Position numbers and translations under genes: made by a program
Shown: positions 5,623 through 11,066 of the stretch, piece by piece
Layout: the number at the start of each line of letters is the position of its first letter
Numbering within the stretch: position 1 is the stretch's first letter
Source: Candidatus Pacearchaeota archaeon
Lineage (GTDB): Archaea; Nanobdellota; Nanobdellia; UBA10117; JAFCGI01
Reading direction: 5' to 3'
Length of the DNA stretch: 39,649 nucleotides
Assembly: GCA_017608235.1 (NCBI GenBank)
Contig: JAFCGI010000010.1
Coordinates: 1 to 39,649, forward strand
The notes under the pieces: model-generated
The model's database searches: none
Seen by the model: only the letters and a program-made list of their open reading frames with translations
Told to the model about the DNA's origin: nothing

Positions 5623-6252
5623 TCAAACTAATGTTTTATATTCTCTAAATGCTTCTTGAAAGATATGTAAACCAAGTTCAGGTTCTACACAATTATTTAG
5701 CATTTGTTCTTTTGTTATACTCTTATTCTCTTTAAAATCTTCAAACCCTAATTTTACTTGTTTTGTTTCTAATTTAGCAGTAACAATAGTATCTTCTGCT
5801 TTCAAATTATTTATGTAGAAATTAGTCCAGAAATAATGTCTTCCACATTTTTGCGGTTGTATTAATGGTTTATAATAAGTAATTACATTTTCTACTACGA
5901 ATTTTCCTCTGAATTTTGTTCCTGAAGTATGAAATATCTGATTTAAAAAAATAATCTCTTGCCATAGTTTCATATCTGGATAAATAGCTTTAGTGTTACC
6001 AGAACCAACTCCAGCTATATTTCTTATTCTACTATGGCTCTGACAAGGCGGAGATGTCCATATAAAATCATAATTGTCAAAATTTTCTAATAAATACTGA
6101 TGAGCATCTGCTATTATAACTTGATCTTTTGGAAAAAAACTTTTATATACTTTTCCTACATCTGGATTAAATTCAACAGCAGTTATTTCGTGTTCATCTC
6201 CCCATAGTTTTCTATTGCCACCTATTCCACTATATAAATTAAGTATTTTCAT
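5623..6252 (-). CDS. Short C5-cytosine DNA methyltransferase
   Basis: Motif I (NLYSGIGG, residues 5-12) binds S-adenosylmethionine. Motif IV with the catalytic Cys (SPPCQSHS, Cys70) and motif VI (VVENV, Glu121) are intact. At 209 residues it is much shorter than typical 300-400 residue enzymes; the target-recognition region and motifs IX-X seem reduced and a canonical QxRxR motif VIII is not seen. It probably methylates the phage's own DNA to escape host restriction. The start overlaps the stop of the NinB-like gene in an ATGA, tying it to the recombination cluster. Confidence 0.85.
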   Translation of the reverse strand: MKILNLYSGIGGNRKLWGDEHEITAVEFNPDVGKVYKSFFPKDQVIIADAHQYLLENFDNYDFIWTSPPCQSHSRIRNIAGVGSGNTKAIYPDMKLWQEIIFLNQIFHTSGTKFRGKFVVENVITYYKPLIQPQKCGRHYFWTNFYINNLKAEDTIVTAKLETKQVKLGFEDFKENKSITKEQMLNNCVEPELGLHIFQEAFREYKTLV

Positions 6253-6653
6253 ATATCTACTTCATTAGGCAAGGGAATTACAACTTGGAAATCACTTAAT
6301 TCATATACTCTTATTAACTCTAAATATCTTTCAAATTCAATAGTGTTTAAATCAGAAGTTTTTTTAACTGTTGGAAGATCACCACCTTTTCGTAAAAATT
6401 TCCATTTGAATGCGTTGTGCATCTCATCTGGAGTGTAGCCATGATAATCTCCTGCAATCCTAATAACTACACCCCAATAATACTTATTCTGATTAATACT
6501 TCTAATAGTTTTATACTTTCGAGCAATAATTTGTATAATCTTTCCTTCTAAATTTCTAATATGTTTTTTATATCCATCAGGATCATCAAGTATAACATCG
6601 CCATTATTAACTTTTCCTCTAAATGCAAAATCCATATTAAAATGGTATTTCAT
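6249..6653 (-). CDS. NinB/Orf-like recombination protein
   Basis: The 134-residue protein has the characteristic RSxxQNKYYWG helix followed by GYTPDEMHNAFKWKFL and a C-terminal ERYLELIR segment. This pattern is shared by lambda NinB (Orf)-type and related phage recombination-mediator proteins, which bind SSB and single-stranded DNA. Its gene overlaps the SSB-like gene by 17 bases upstream and the methyltransferase gene downstream, as expected for a recombination module. Assignment rests on motif resemblance, not alignment. Confidence 0.65.
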   Translation of the reverse strand: MKYHFNMDFAFRGKVNNGDVILDDPDGYKKHIRNLEGKIIQIIARKYKTIRSINQNKYYWGVVIRIAGDYHGYTPDEMHNAFKWKFLRKGGDLPTVKKTSDLNTIEFERYLELIRVYELSDFQVVIPLPNEVDI

Positions 6654-7251
6654 CTACATTAATTTCTCCTACATCCTCACCCGGCACCTTCCCATTAAAA
6701 AACTCTTCTGCTTCCTTATCTGAACCACCCGCTACAGGAACAACCTTTTTAGGTTCCTGTTTTGGTTTTGGATCTTCGTCTTCTTCTATAATAGGTATTT
6801 CACCTGTATTTTTAATTCCAACTTCCTGATTAACAGTTCTTTTGACATCAATAAAACCTGTCATACCATTCTTTTTATATTCAAGTATAACTACTTCTCC
6901 ATGTGCTAATTCAGACATTCTTTGAACAAAATAGTGTAATTCGTCATTCTTATCCTTCACTGGAACATTATACCTTTTTTTCTGTCCTTTTTCTTCAAAG
7001 ATATATTCTACTTCAGTTCTTTCTTGTTTAGTTATATAATCAGTTCCCTTAGCATATTTTTCTGAAATTAGCATAACTGTATGTGGGCCAGTTCCAACGA
7101 CAACCATTTTGGGCTTACCATCATCGTTTAATTCTACTTCGCCATTAACTTTTTTTTCTACACGATTACATAATTGAAGACGAGGGATAGGCATTTTACC
7201 TGCTTTTGTCGCCCTCTTAACTAATTGTTGTGATATTGTTTCTTCTGACAT
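6637..7251 (-). CDS. SSB-like single-stranded DNA-binding protein
   Basis: The N-terminal two-thirds are beta-rich and basic. The C-terminal third is disordered and acidic with proline, and ends in VDEIPF, close to the bacterial SSB tip DDDIPF that recruits partner proteins. The 204-residue size and the position between a RecB/Cas4-like exonuclease and a NinB-like protein support a role in coating single strands during recombination or replication. The start has the AT-only AATAAAAATATG leader and no Shine-Dalgarno sequence. The OB fold is inferred, not proven. Confidence 0.65.
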   Translation of the reverse strand: MSEETISQQLVKRATKAGKMPIPRLQLCNRVEKKVNGEVELNDDGKPKMVVVGTGPHTVMLISEKYAKGTDYITKQERTEVEYIFEEKGQKKRYNVPVKDKNDELHYFVQRMSELAHGEVVILEYKKNGMTGFIDVKRTVNQEVGIKNTGEIPIIEEDEDPKPKQEPKKVVPVAGGSDKEAEEFFNGKVPGEDVGEINVDEIPF

Positions 7252-7284
7252 ATTTTTATTTGTTATTTTGACTTTTTAACCTTT

Positions 7285-7437
7285 TTAGTATGCGTTTCTG
7301 GCTAAATCATAAATATTATCAATAACACTTATCAAATTGTCTTTTTCCTCTTTTAACTCCTCTATCTGATCATCTCTATCTTCTACCACTTCATTGAGTT
7401 CATCTACTTCTTGTTGTAATTTTTCTTCATTAGTCAT
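7285..7437 (-). CDS. Small acidic coiled-coil protein (50 aa)
   Basis: The ATG at 7435-7437 opens a 50-codon frame ending at 7285-7287. The product is almost entirely charged, with heptad-like Leu/Val/Ile spacing from residue 7 to 40, so a coiled coil is likely. It has the same AATAAAAATATG leader as its neighbours and fits neatly between the exonuclease and SSB-like genes. It may be an oligomerisation or adaptor peptide of the recombination module. Confidence 0.6.
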   Translation of the reverse strand: MTNEEKLQQEVDELNEVVEDRDDQIEELKEEKDNLISVIDNIYDLARNAY

Positions 7438-7444
7438 ATTTTTA

Positions 7445-8227
7445 TTAGTTATTTTTGTAAGACCTTTTTTGATTGATTTTTTGCCAAGTATAAACTCCTA
7501 AACAGCATCTAAATACCTTGATAAGATTATCAACTTCTTTTCTATCAACACTCTGAACTTCAAATGGAGTTATTTCTTTGTTTTCTTTTGATAATCTTAA
7601 AATCATTACTCCACCATCTATCTGTTCTCCAAGTTCTTCTTCTTTGGCTTGTAAATAAGCAGATGCTTGTAAAAACATTTCAGGATAAATTGCCTTGCTG
7701 GTTTTAAAATCTACTATGGTTTTCTTTCCATTAACTTCTGCTAATAAATCAAATGTTCCTGCATAATGATATTTCTTTGAGTAGATCTTCTGTTCGCTTG
7801 AAATTAACTTTACTTTGTTTTCTTTTGCCCATTTAAAGAATCCGTCAATCGCTTTCTGCATTTCTTTATTTATTGGTCTTTTAGGAATTTCTTTCTTATC
7901 TAATACTGCCTTAACATATTTTTCTAACCACTCGTGGATTTGAGTACCAATATCTCCTGCTTTACTTAATCTTTTTTTATGAGCAGATTTTGTTTCTTCT
8001 AATAATGTGCTTATTTCAATTTCGTCTAATGCTATGCCGGGTTTTAGATTTTTCTTTAAGTATTCTATTCCCATATTTACTGCCCAATACTTGAGAGCAG
8101 GTTTGTCAATTATTCCAGTAATAGATGTTACCCCATAAACAGTTTTTCCATTAACAGAATAAATATGTTTTGTATCATCGAATGAAAGTATTAAGTTGTC
8201 ATCGTATAATTTGAATTCTTGTTTCAT
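7445..8227 (-). CDS. PD-(D/E)XK exonuclease (RecB/Cas4-like)
   Basis: The 260-residue protein has the ordered core of RecB-type nucleases: His98 in GTQIHEW, Glu145, Asp160 in AGTFDLL, Asp173-x-Lys175 in VDFKTSK and Gln187 in QASAY. These enzymes resect double-stranded DNA with divalent metal. No Cas1/Cas2 or four-cysteine Cas4 cluster is present, so a phage recombination exonuclease is the best reading. It acts with the SSB-like and NinB-like proteins encoded just downstream. Its start overlaps the YopX gene end in an ATGA. Confidence 0.85.
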   Translation of the reverse strand: MKQEFKLYDDNLILSFDDTKHIYSVNGKTVYGVTSITGIIDKPALKYWAVNMGIEYLKKNLKPGIALDEIEISTLLEETKSAHKKRLSKAGDIGTQIHEWLEKYVKAVLDKKEIPKRPINKEMQKAIDGFFKWAKENKVKLISSEQKIYSKKYHYAGTFDLLAEVNGKKTIVDFKTSKAIYPEMFLQASAYLQAKEEELGEQIDGGVMILRLSKENKEITPFEVQSVDRKEVDNLIKVFRCCLGVYTWQKINQKRSYKNN

Positions 8228-8553
8228 ATAAGTAACTCTTTATTTTCATATATATTGCCAATGACTTCAATTATTGTATCAACAATAAACATTCCATCAG
8301 GATTCCATCTACCCCTTGCCATTTTCACTTCTTCATTACCATATGGCGTTTTTATTATATCTCCCTCATAAATCTCAACACCATTTTTATCTTTTAAACC
8401 TATGTATTGTCCAACTGTATTCCAATCTATTTCAACTTCGTGAGCAACCATATTTTGCCAACTACCACTAAAAGAATCTTTTAATATCCAATAGAAAAAC
8501 TTACCATTTCTTTTATTTATTGCCCTAAATTTTATTTCTCTTTGTTTATTCAT
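8224..8553 (-). CDS. YopX-family protein
   Basis: The protein shows the family landmarks: REIKFRA at the start, then GQYIGLKDKNGVEIYEGDII in the middle and VIGNIYEN near the end, over the usual length of roughly 110 residues. YopX proteins are common in phages and prophages of Gram-positive and other bacteria, and their role is not established. It is coupled by ATGA to the exonuclease gene. A G/C hairpin (8562-8601) lies immediately upstream of its start. Confidence 0.85.
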   Translation of the reverse strand: MNKQREIKFRAINKRNGKFFYWILKDSFSGSWQNMVAHEVEIDWNTVGQYIGLKDKNGVEIYEGDIIKTPYGNEEVKMARGRWNPDGMFIVDTIIEVIGNIYENKELLI

Positions 8554-8561
8554 ATTTATTT

Positions 8562-8601
8562 AGTCGGGGAGAGATTGTGTTGCCGCACCCTTCCCCCGAC
8601 T
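8562..8601 (-). promoter_or_regulatory. Intergenic stem-loop ahead of the YopX gene
   Basis: AGTCGGGG (8562-8569) pairs with CCCCGACT (8594-8601), an eight-pair stem with a 24-base loop. It lies between the stop at 8621 and the ATG at 8553, nine bases upstream of that ATG. There is no U-tract and no Shine-Dalgarno sequence between stem and start, so it may influence access to the start or protect the message. Confidence 0.65.
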
Positions 8602-8620
8602 GCAACCCAATAAACGACCT

Positions 8621-8854
8621 TTAAAATGTGATACTTCTACCTTCTTTTTTTCCTTCTTCTAATGCCTTATCAATATAACTTACATCTGCTATTGCTTCAT
8701 CTTGTGCTTCTTGACATAATCTTTCTTGGTCCAAGTCTTCTCTTGGTGTATTTTCTTTTTCGTCAAAGTCCTGATCCTGTTCGCCCAGCTCCCAATAATC
8801 ATTTGATTCTTTTCTCATGAATGTTGGGATTTGTTGGTATTCTTGTTTAGTCAT
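8621..8854 (-). CDS. Small acidic hypothetical protein
   Basis: The 77-residue protein is strongly acidic (many Asp, Glu and Gln) with little hydrophobic core beyond a C-terminal segment, so it may be partly disordered. Highly acidic small early phage proteins can act as DNA mimics, but that is only a compositional hint. The start is preceded by the AT-rich leader ATAATAAAATAACATG and no Shine-Dalgarno sequence. Confidence 0.6.
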   Translation of the reverse strand: MTKQEYQQIPTFMRKESNDYWELGEQDQDFDEKENTPREDLDQERLCQEAQDEAIADVSYIDKALEEGKKEGRSITF

Positions 8855-8890
8855 GTTATTTTATTATGTTATTTTTTGCCGACCTTTTTA

Positions 8891-9184
8891 TTAAGTATCA
8901 AGCATCCCCCAATCTTCACCTAATACCCATCTTAAAGTTTCTAATCTTCCATTCAACATTCCCCACTCCATTTCACTATAAGGGCCAAGATTCTTTTTTC
9001 CATATTCTTTCTCCATTTCTTTTGCCGCTTTAATTCCACCTTTTATATAACCAGATTTTTTTGATTTAGGATTTTCCTTTAATTCTTTTGGATATACTTT
9101 TTCCATTAAACATTGATGTCTGTCATACCAAACCTTGTCTTCAGTTATTTGTGCTTCTTTTTCTATTTGTTTTATTTTTCTCAT
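8891..9184 (-). CDS. Conserved-type hypothetical phage protein (97 aa)
   Basis: The sequence contains DKVWYDRHQCL, a GGIKAAKEMEKEYG helix, GPYSEMEWGMLNG and a terminal RWVLGEDWGMLDT. I have an impression of similar small proteins in environmental phages, without known function. The tryptophan-rich C-terminus suggests a folded helical domain. It follows the HTH gene by 12 bases, so the two are probably on one early message. Confidence 0.65.
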   Translation of the reverse strand: MRKIKQIEKEAQITEDKVWYDRHQCLMEKVYPKELKENPKSKKSGYIKGGIKAAKEMEKEYGKKNLGPYSEMEWGMLNGRLETLRWVLGEDWGMLDT

Positions 9185-9196
9185 AAATATAAATTG

Positions 9197-9361
9197 TTAT
9201 TTTGTTTTGACCTTTAACTTTTCTTCTTTTAAAATTCTATAGAAAGTTGAAAGAGGAATATCAAAAATTTCTGCCATGTCATCCATATCAATTTCACTCT
9301 TAACATTTTCCCAAACTTTATACAATATTTTATTTCTTACTTTAATTAGTTTATAGTTCAT
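9197..9361 (-). CDS. Small helix-turn-helix DNA-binding protein (54 aa)
   Basis: The ATG at 9359-9361 opens a 54-codon frame. Residues about 27-48 read as a helix-turn-helix of the resolvase or AraC-like small type: an acidic helix with MAEIF, a turn at D-I-P, then a recognition helix STFYRILKEE. It is the first gene after the strong early promoter at 9390-9418, which makes it a good candidate for an early regulator, perhaps autoregulating through the palindrome and GGGTATCCC sequence at that promoter. It is too small to be a full CI-type repressor. Confidence 0.7.
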   Translation of the reverse strand: MNYKLIKVRNKILYKVWENVKSEIDMDDMAEIFDIPLSTFYRILKEEKLKVKTK

Positions 9362-9389
9362 ATCTTTTTATTATTCTCATTCTATTATC

Positions 9390-9418
9390 ATTTTAGCATT
9401 TTGGGATACCCTTGTCAA
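9390..9418 (-). promoter_or_regulatory. Strong sigma70-like early promoter
   Basis: On the minus strand a perfect -35 TTGACA (9418-9413) and -10 TAAAAT (9395-9390, five of six consensus bases) are separated by exactly 17 bases. The expected start is near 9383, giving a leader of about 22 bases to the HTH gene. The -35 is preceded by GGGGG, and GGGGGTTGACAA is shared with the promoter at 10216-10243. The spacer carries GGGTATCCC, a possible operator half-site pair. Confidence 0.8.
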
Positions 9419-9606
9419 CCCCCTGTGGATATTGACACAAGAGAGTTTTCCACAGGGTAGTTTTTATTTTTTCTGTTTTTAGTATTTAAATTAATCTCTA
9501 TAAATTTTCGCCGATTTTTATTTTTTCTCCAATATTTCCAAGAAACGCCTTGTGGTCTTTTTGGTCTTCTTAATTTAATAAAGCAAAAACTATTTAGTCT
9601 TTCCAT
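9415..9606 (-). CDS. Possible small basic protein upstream of the early promoter
   Basis: The 63-codon frame is rich in Arg, Lys and Asn, with a KRPQGVSWKYW segment. Its start overlaps the end of the small frame at 9590-9763. Its last 14 codons are formed by the palindrome at 9421-9457 and its stop lies inside the -35 box, which makes the C-terminus look like read-through of control DNA. It may be a real gene whose tail has been captured or a chance frame. No family is recognised. Confidence 0.35.
   Translation of the reverse strand: MERLNSFCFIKLRRPKRPQGVSWKYWRKNKNRRKFIEINLNTKNRKNKNYPVENSLVSISTGG
9421..9457. promoter_or_regulatory. Perfect palindrome with two DnaA-box-like sites (candidate origin or operator)
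   Basis: CCCTGTGGA (9421-9429) and TCCACAGGG (9449-9457) are exact inverted copies. Each arm contains a near-consensus DnaA box in opposite orientation: TGTGGATAT (9424-9432, eight of nine bases of the complement of TTATCCACA) and TTTTCCACA (9446-9454, matching the relaxed TTWTNCACA). The site sits directly upstream of the -35 box of the early promoter, beside AT-rich DNA. It could be a DnaA-dependent origin element or the operator for a phage regulator. Confidence 0.55.
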
Positions 9607-9763
9607 TATGTTTTGAACTTTGAAATCTAAATTTAATCCCGTTATCTCTTAATATTCTATAAGCAATTTTTTCAGCACTTGTTATATTTTTTTTAAGTGC
9701 CTTCTTATATTTTTCATTATTCTCGTTCTTTAGTTTTTGTAATTTTTGTGATTTTTTATTCAT
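9590..9763 (-). CDS. Short basic protein, possible nuclease-family fragment (57 aa)
   Basis: The ATG at 9761-9763 opens a 57-codon frame. After a Lys/Gln/Asn-rich start it reads ITSAEKIAYRILRDNGIKFRFQ, which resembles the opening helix and strand of DUF559/VSR-fold nucleases, but the catalytic part is absent. It could be the remnant of such a gene or an unrelated small basic protein. The stop overlaps the next frame's start. No promoter or Shine-Dalgarno sequence is evident. Confidence 0.4.
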   Translation of the reverse strand: MNKKSQKLQKLKNENNEKYKKALKKNITSAEKIAYRILRDNGIKFRFQSSKHNGKTK

Positions 9764-9772
9764 AGTAATTAA

Positions 9773-9841
9773 GTGCTACGGAAGGGTTGAGCTAATTACC
9801 GACTATTAGGTCAGAAAAATTAAGAAATTTTTAACCTAATA
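9773..9841. repeat. GTGCTACGGA motif copy 1 with adjacent long hairpin
   Basis: GTGCTACGGA at 9773-9782 recurs at 9890-9899, and both copies are followed 15-20 bases later by ACCGA. Right after copy 1, TATTAGGT (9804-9811) pairs with ACCTAATA (9834-9841) around an inner AAAAATT/AATTTTT stem, making a 38-base near-perfect hairpin. No coding frame explains this stretch. The repeat may be a protein operator or the conserved beginning of two related transcripts. Confidence 0.5.
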
Positions 9842-9889
9842 AAAATCGTAAATTCCTTATGACACAAAGAGTTAAAAAAAATAAATGTT

Positions 9890-10071
9890 GTGCTACGGAT
9901 GGTATATCACCATATAACCGATCAGATAAGCAGTATTGTATTGATACCGGATATAGGACTCGTGCATTATATCCGTTTCTGCTGCTATAAAGTCCCTCCC
10001 ATTAAAGCTATCTGACGACCTTAACGGTTGTGGAGTTGACAAGTCGGTAGAGTCATTGCTCCCTAATTTTT
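9890..10071 (+). ncRNA. Candidate structured non-coding RNA with pseudoknot (strand uncertain)
   Basis: This gene-free stretch begins with GTGCTACGGA copy 2 and a small TGGT/ACCA hairpin (9900-9912). An eight-pair stem CGGATATA/TATATCCG (9948-9955 with 9968-9975) follows, whose loop base block GGACT (9956-9960) can pair with AGTCC (9991-9995), an H-type pseudoknot. It ends with GGAG..TGAC/GTCA..CTCC (10032-10062) followed by TAATTTTT, resembling a terminator on the plus strand. The loop of that last hairpin (GTCGGTAG, 10043-10050) can pair with CTATCTGAC (10008-10016), giving an alternative fold. The plus strand fits best, but no strong promoter is seen there. Confidence 0.45.
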
Positions 10072-10090
10072 AACCTACTTTGATTTGTAG

Positions 10091-10124
10091 AAAAAACAAA
10101 AGAGCGCCTAATCAAAGACGCTCT
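10091..10124 (-). terminator. Intrinsic terminator of the small RNA
   Basis: On the minus strand a six-pair stem AGAGCG/CGCTCT with a 12-base loop is followed at once by TTTGTTTTTT. This is a textbook rho-independent terminator and gives the small RNA a defined 3' end. Confidence 0.8.
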
Positions 10125-10210
10125 CCATGTTTCCAATGACAGAAACAATATTTTGACACAAAAGTGCCAAAGCTTTTTCACTTTTTAATTGTAATATTAT
10201 CTCTGTCATT
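10091..10210 (-). ncRNA. Candidate phage small RNA of about 120 nt with own promoter and terminator
   Basis: A strong promoter (10216-10243) predicts a start at about 10209-10210, exactly the first base of a long rod-like hairpin. AATGACAGA/TCTGTCATT close it (10202-10210 with 10135-10143), AATATT/AATATT continue, and AAAAGTG/CACTTTT form the tip, with asymmetric internal loops between. About ten bases later an intrinsic terminator follows: AGAGCG/CGCTCT (10119-10124 with 10101-10106) and TTTGTTTTTT (10100-10091). No open frame of note lies inside. The rod with internal bubbles is loosely reminiscent of 6S-type RNAs, but no homology is claimed. Confidence 0.65.
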
Positions 10211-10215
10211 CTTTT

Positions 10216-10243
10216 ATTCTACTCTTTCTAAAATGTTTGTCAA
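10216..10243 (-). promoter_or_regulatory. Sigma70-like promoter of the small RNA
   Basis: A perfect -35 TTGACA (10243-10238) and a -10 TAGAAT (10221-10216, five of six) are 16 bases apart. The promoter lies right after the terminator of the lysis genes and right before the long hairpin. GGGGGTTGACAA is shared with the early promoter at 9418, and TTGACAAACATT is shared with the promoter at 35935, so the three phage promoters look related. Confidence 0.75.
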
Positions 10244-10257
10244 CCCCCCCCCTAATT

Positions 10258-10294
10258 AAAACAGCTCCAAGAAAGGCCGAAAACTTGAAGCTGT
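10258..10294 (-). terminator. Terminator after the holin gene (end of late operon)
   Basis: ACAGCTTCAAG (10294-10284 on the minus strand) pairs with CTTGGAGCTGT (10271-10261) with one G-U pair, giving an 11-pair stem and a 12-base loop, followed by a short U-run. It lies 21 bases past the holin stop and just before the small-RNA promoter, so it is the likely end of the late transcript. Confidence 0.75.
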
Positions 10295-10314
10295 CTTATC
10301 TATATATAGTAAAT

Positions 10315-10533
10315 TTATTCTAACTTCATCTGTAATTGGGGCAGATTTACTTTCAAGAATTTTGTAATTTCCCCAAATATCAATCCGACAATTGCAATTA
10401 GTTGTGGAGATAATTCTAAAAGATTTAAGACATCTAAAATAAGTGCTAAAAATCCCGCTATCGCATATCCGCCAATTCTCCAAAGAAGAGATTGGAATCT
10501 TTTGATTATTACTTCCTTTAATTCTGTTTGCAT
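10315..10533 (-). CDS. Putative holin (two transmembrane helices)
   Basis: The 72-residue protein has a charged N-terminus (residues 1-18), two hydrophobic segments (about 20-40 and 44-60) and a short polar tail. This matches small class II-type holins. It follows the amidase gene by 13 bases and is the last late gene before a terminator, the usual place for a lysis pair. The holin opens the inner membrane so that the amidase reaches the cell wall. The overlapping frame 10256-10483 is a shadow. Confidence 0.7.
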   Translation of the reverse strand: MQTELKEVIIKRFQSLLWRIGGYAIAGFLALILDVLNLLELSPQLIAIVGLIFGEITKFLKVNLPQLQMKLE

Positions 10534-10546
10534 GATTTTGTATTAA

Positions 10547-11053
10547 TTAATTTAAGAAACGACCTTTGTTTTCTAACATCCAATTATATAAATTTTGACC
10601 GGGACATAGAGTTGGATAATAATTTCTATGTCCTCTTAGCGATTTAATGCCTGACTTCTTTTTAATTCTATCTAATACCTTTGTTAAAGATTCTATTTGT
10701 TTATTTGACATTCTCTCTCGCATAAAATTTCCACAGAGACATATATCAATATGAAATCCCTTATAAGCACTTGTAGCGTGTCCCGACTCATCTAAGCTTC
10801 TGGCCCAGTGTTCTTCTCCATCACCAGTAATCAAACAATTATAAGCGCAATAAAATCCTAAACTACTCTGGGAGTACCCTCTATTTTTATGTCCTCTATT
10901 TATTGCTTCAAAACTTGTACGATCTCTATCTGTAGCTGTGTGATGAATTATTACATCAACTTTTTTATTAAGAATTTCTCTTAAAAGCATTTGATATAAC
11001 TTAATCAATTTTGTAATTATCGCTATTTGTTTTTTTAATATTTCCACTGACAT
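10547..11053 (-). CDS. N-acetylmuramoyl-L-alanine amidase (endolysin, Amidase_2/PGRP type)
   Basis: The 168-residue protein has the zinc-ligand pattern of T7-lysozyme-type amidases: the HH in IIHHTA (37-38), GHR (141-143) and Cys150 in PTLCPG. The fold spans about residues 32-165; an extra N-terminal helix (1-30) precedes it. It cleaves the bond between N-acetylmuramic acid and L-alanine in peptidoglycan, so the host is a bacterium with a cell wall. It forms a lysis cassette with the downstream holin. Its AT-only leader TAATAAAATAATATG recurs at 12190. Confidence 0.9.
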   Translation of the reverse strand: MSVEILKKQIAIITKLIKLYQMLLREILNKKVDVIIHHTATDRDRTSFEAINRGHKNRGYSQSSLGFYCAYNCLITGDGEEHWARSLDESGHATSAYKGFHIDICLCGNFMRERMSNKQIESLTKVLDRIKKKSGIKSLRGHRNYYPTLCPGQNLYNWMLENKGRFLN

Positions 11054-11066
11054 ATTATTTTATTAT

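Noticed and set aside
7445-8227. Possible Cas4 and hence a CRISPR system.
   Set aside because: No cas1, cas2, effector or direct-repeat/spacer array is present and the four-cysteine cluster of Cas4 is not seen. A phage recombination exonuclease is simpler.
10020-10075. A D-arm-like TGAC-(11 nt)-GTCA element with AGTCGGTAGAG, suggesting a tRNA on the plus strand.
   Set aside because: No anticodon stem, no GGTTCRA-type T-arm and no seven-pair acceptor stem can be drawn around it. It fits the terminator-like hairpin better.
10256-10483. A 75-codon frame overlapping the holin gene.
   Set aside because: It runs over the late terminator and overlaps the holin frame, which has a better start, membrane topology and spacing. 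Treated as a shadow frame.
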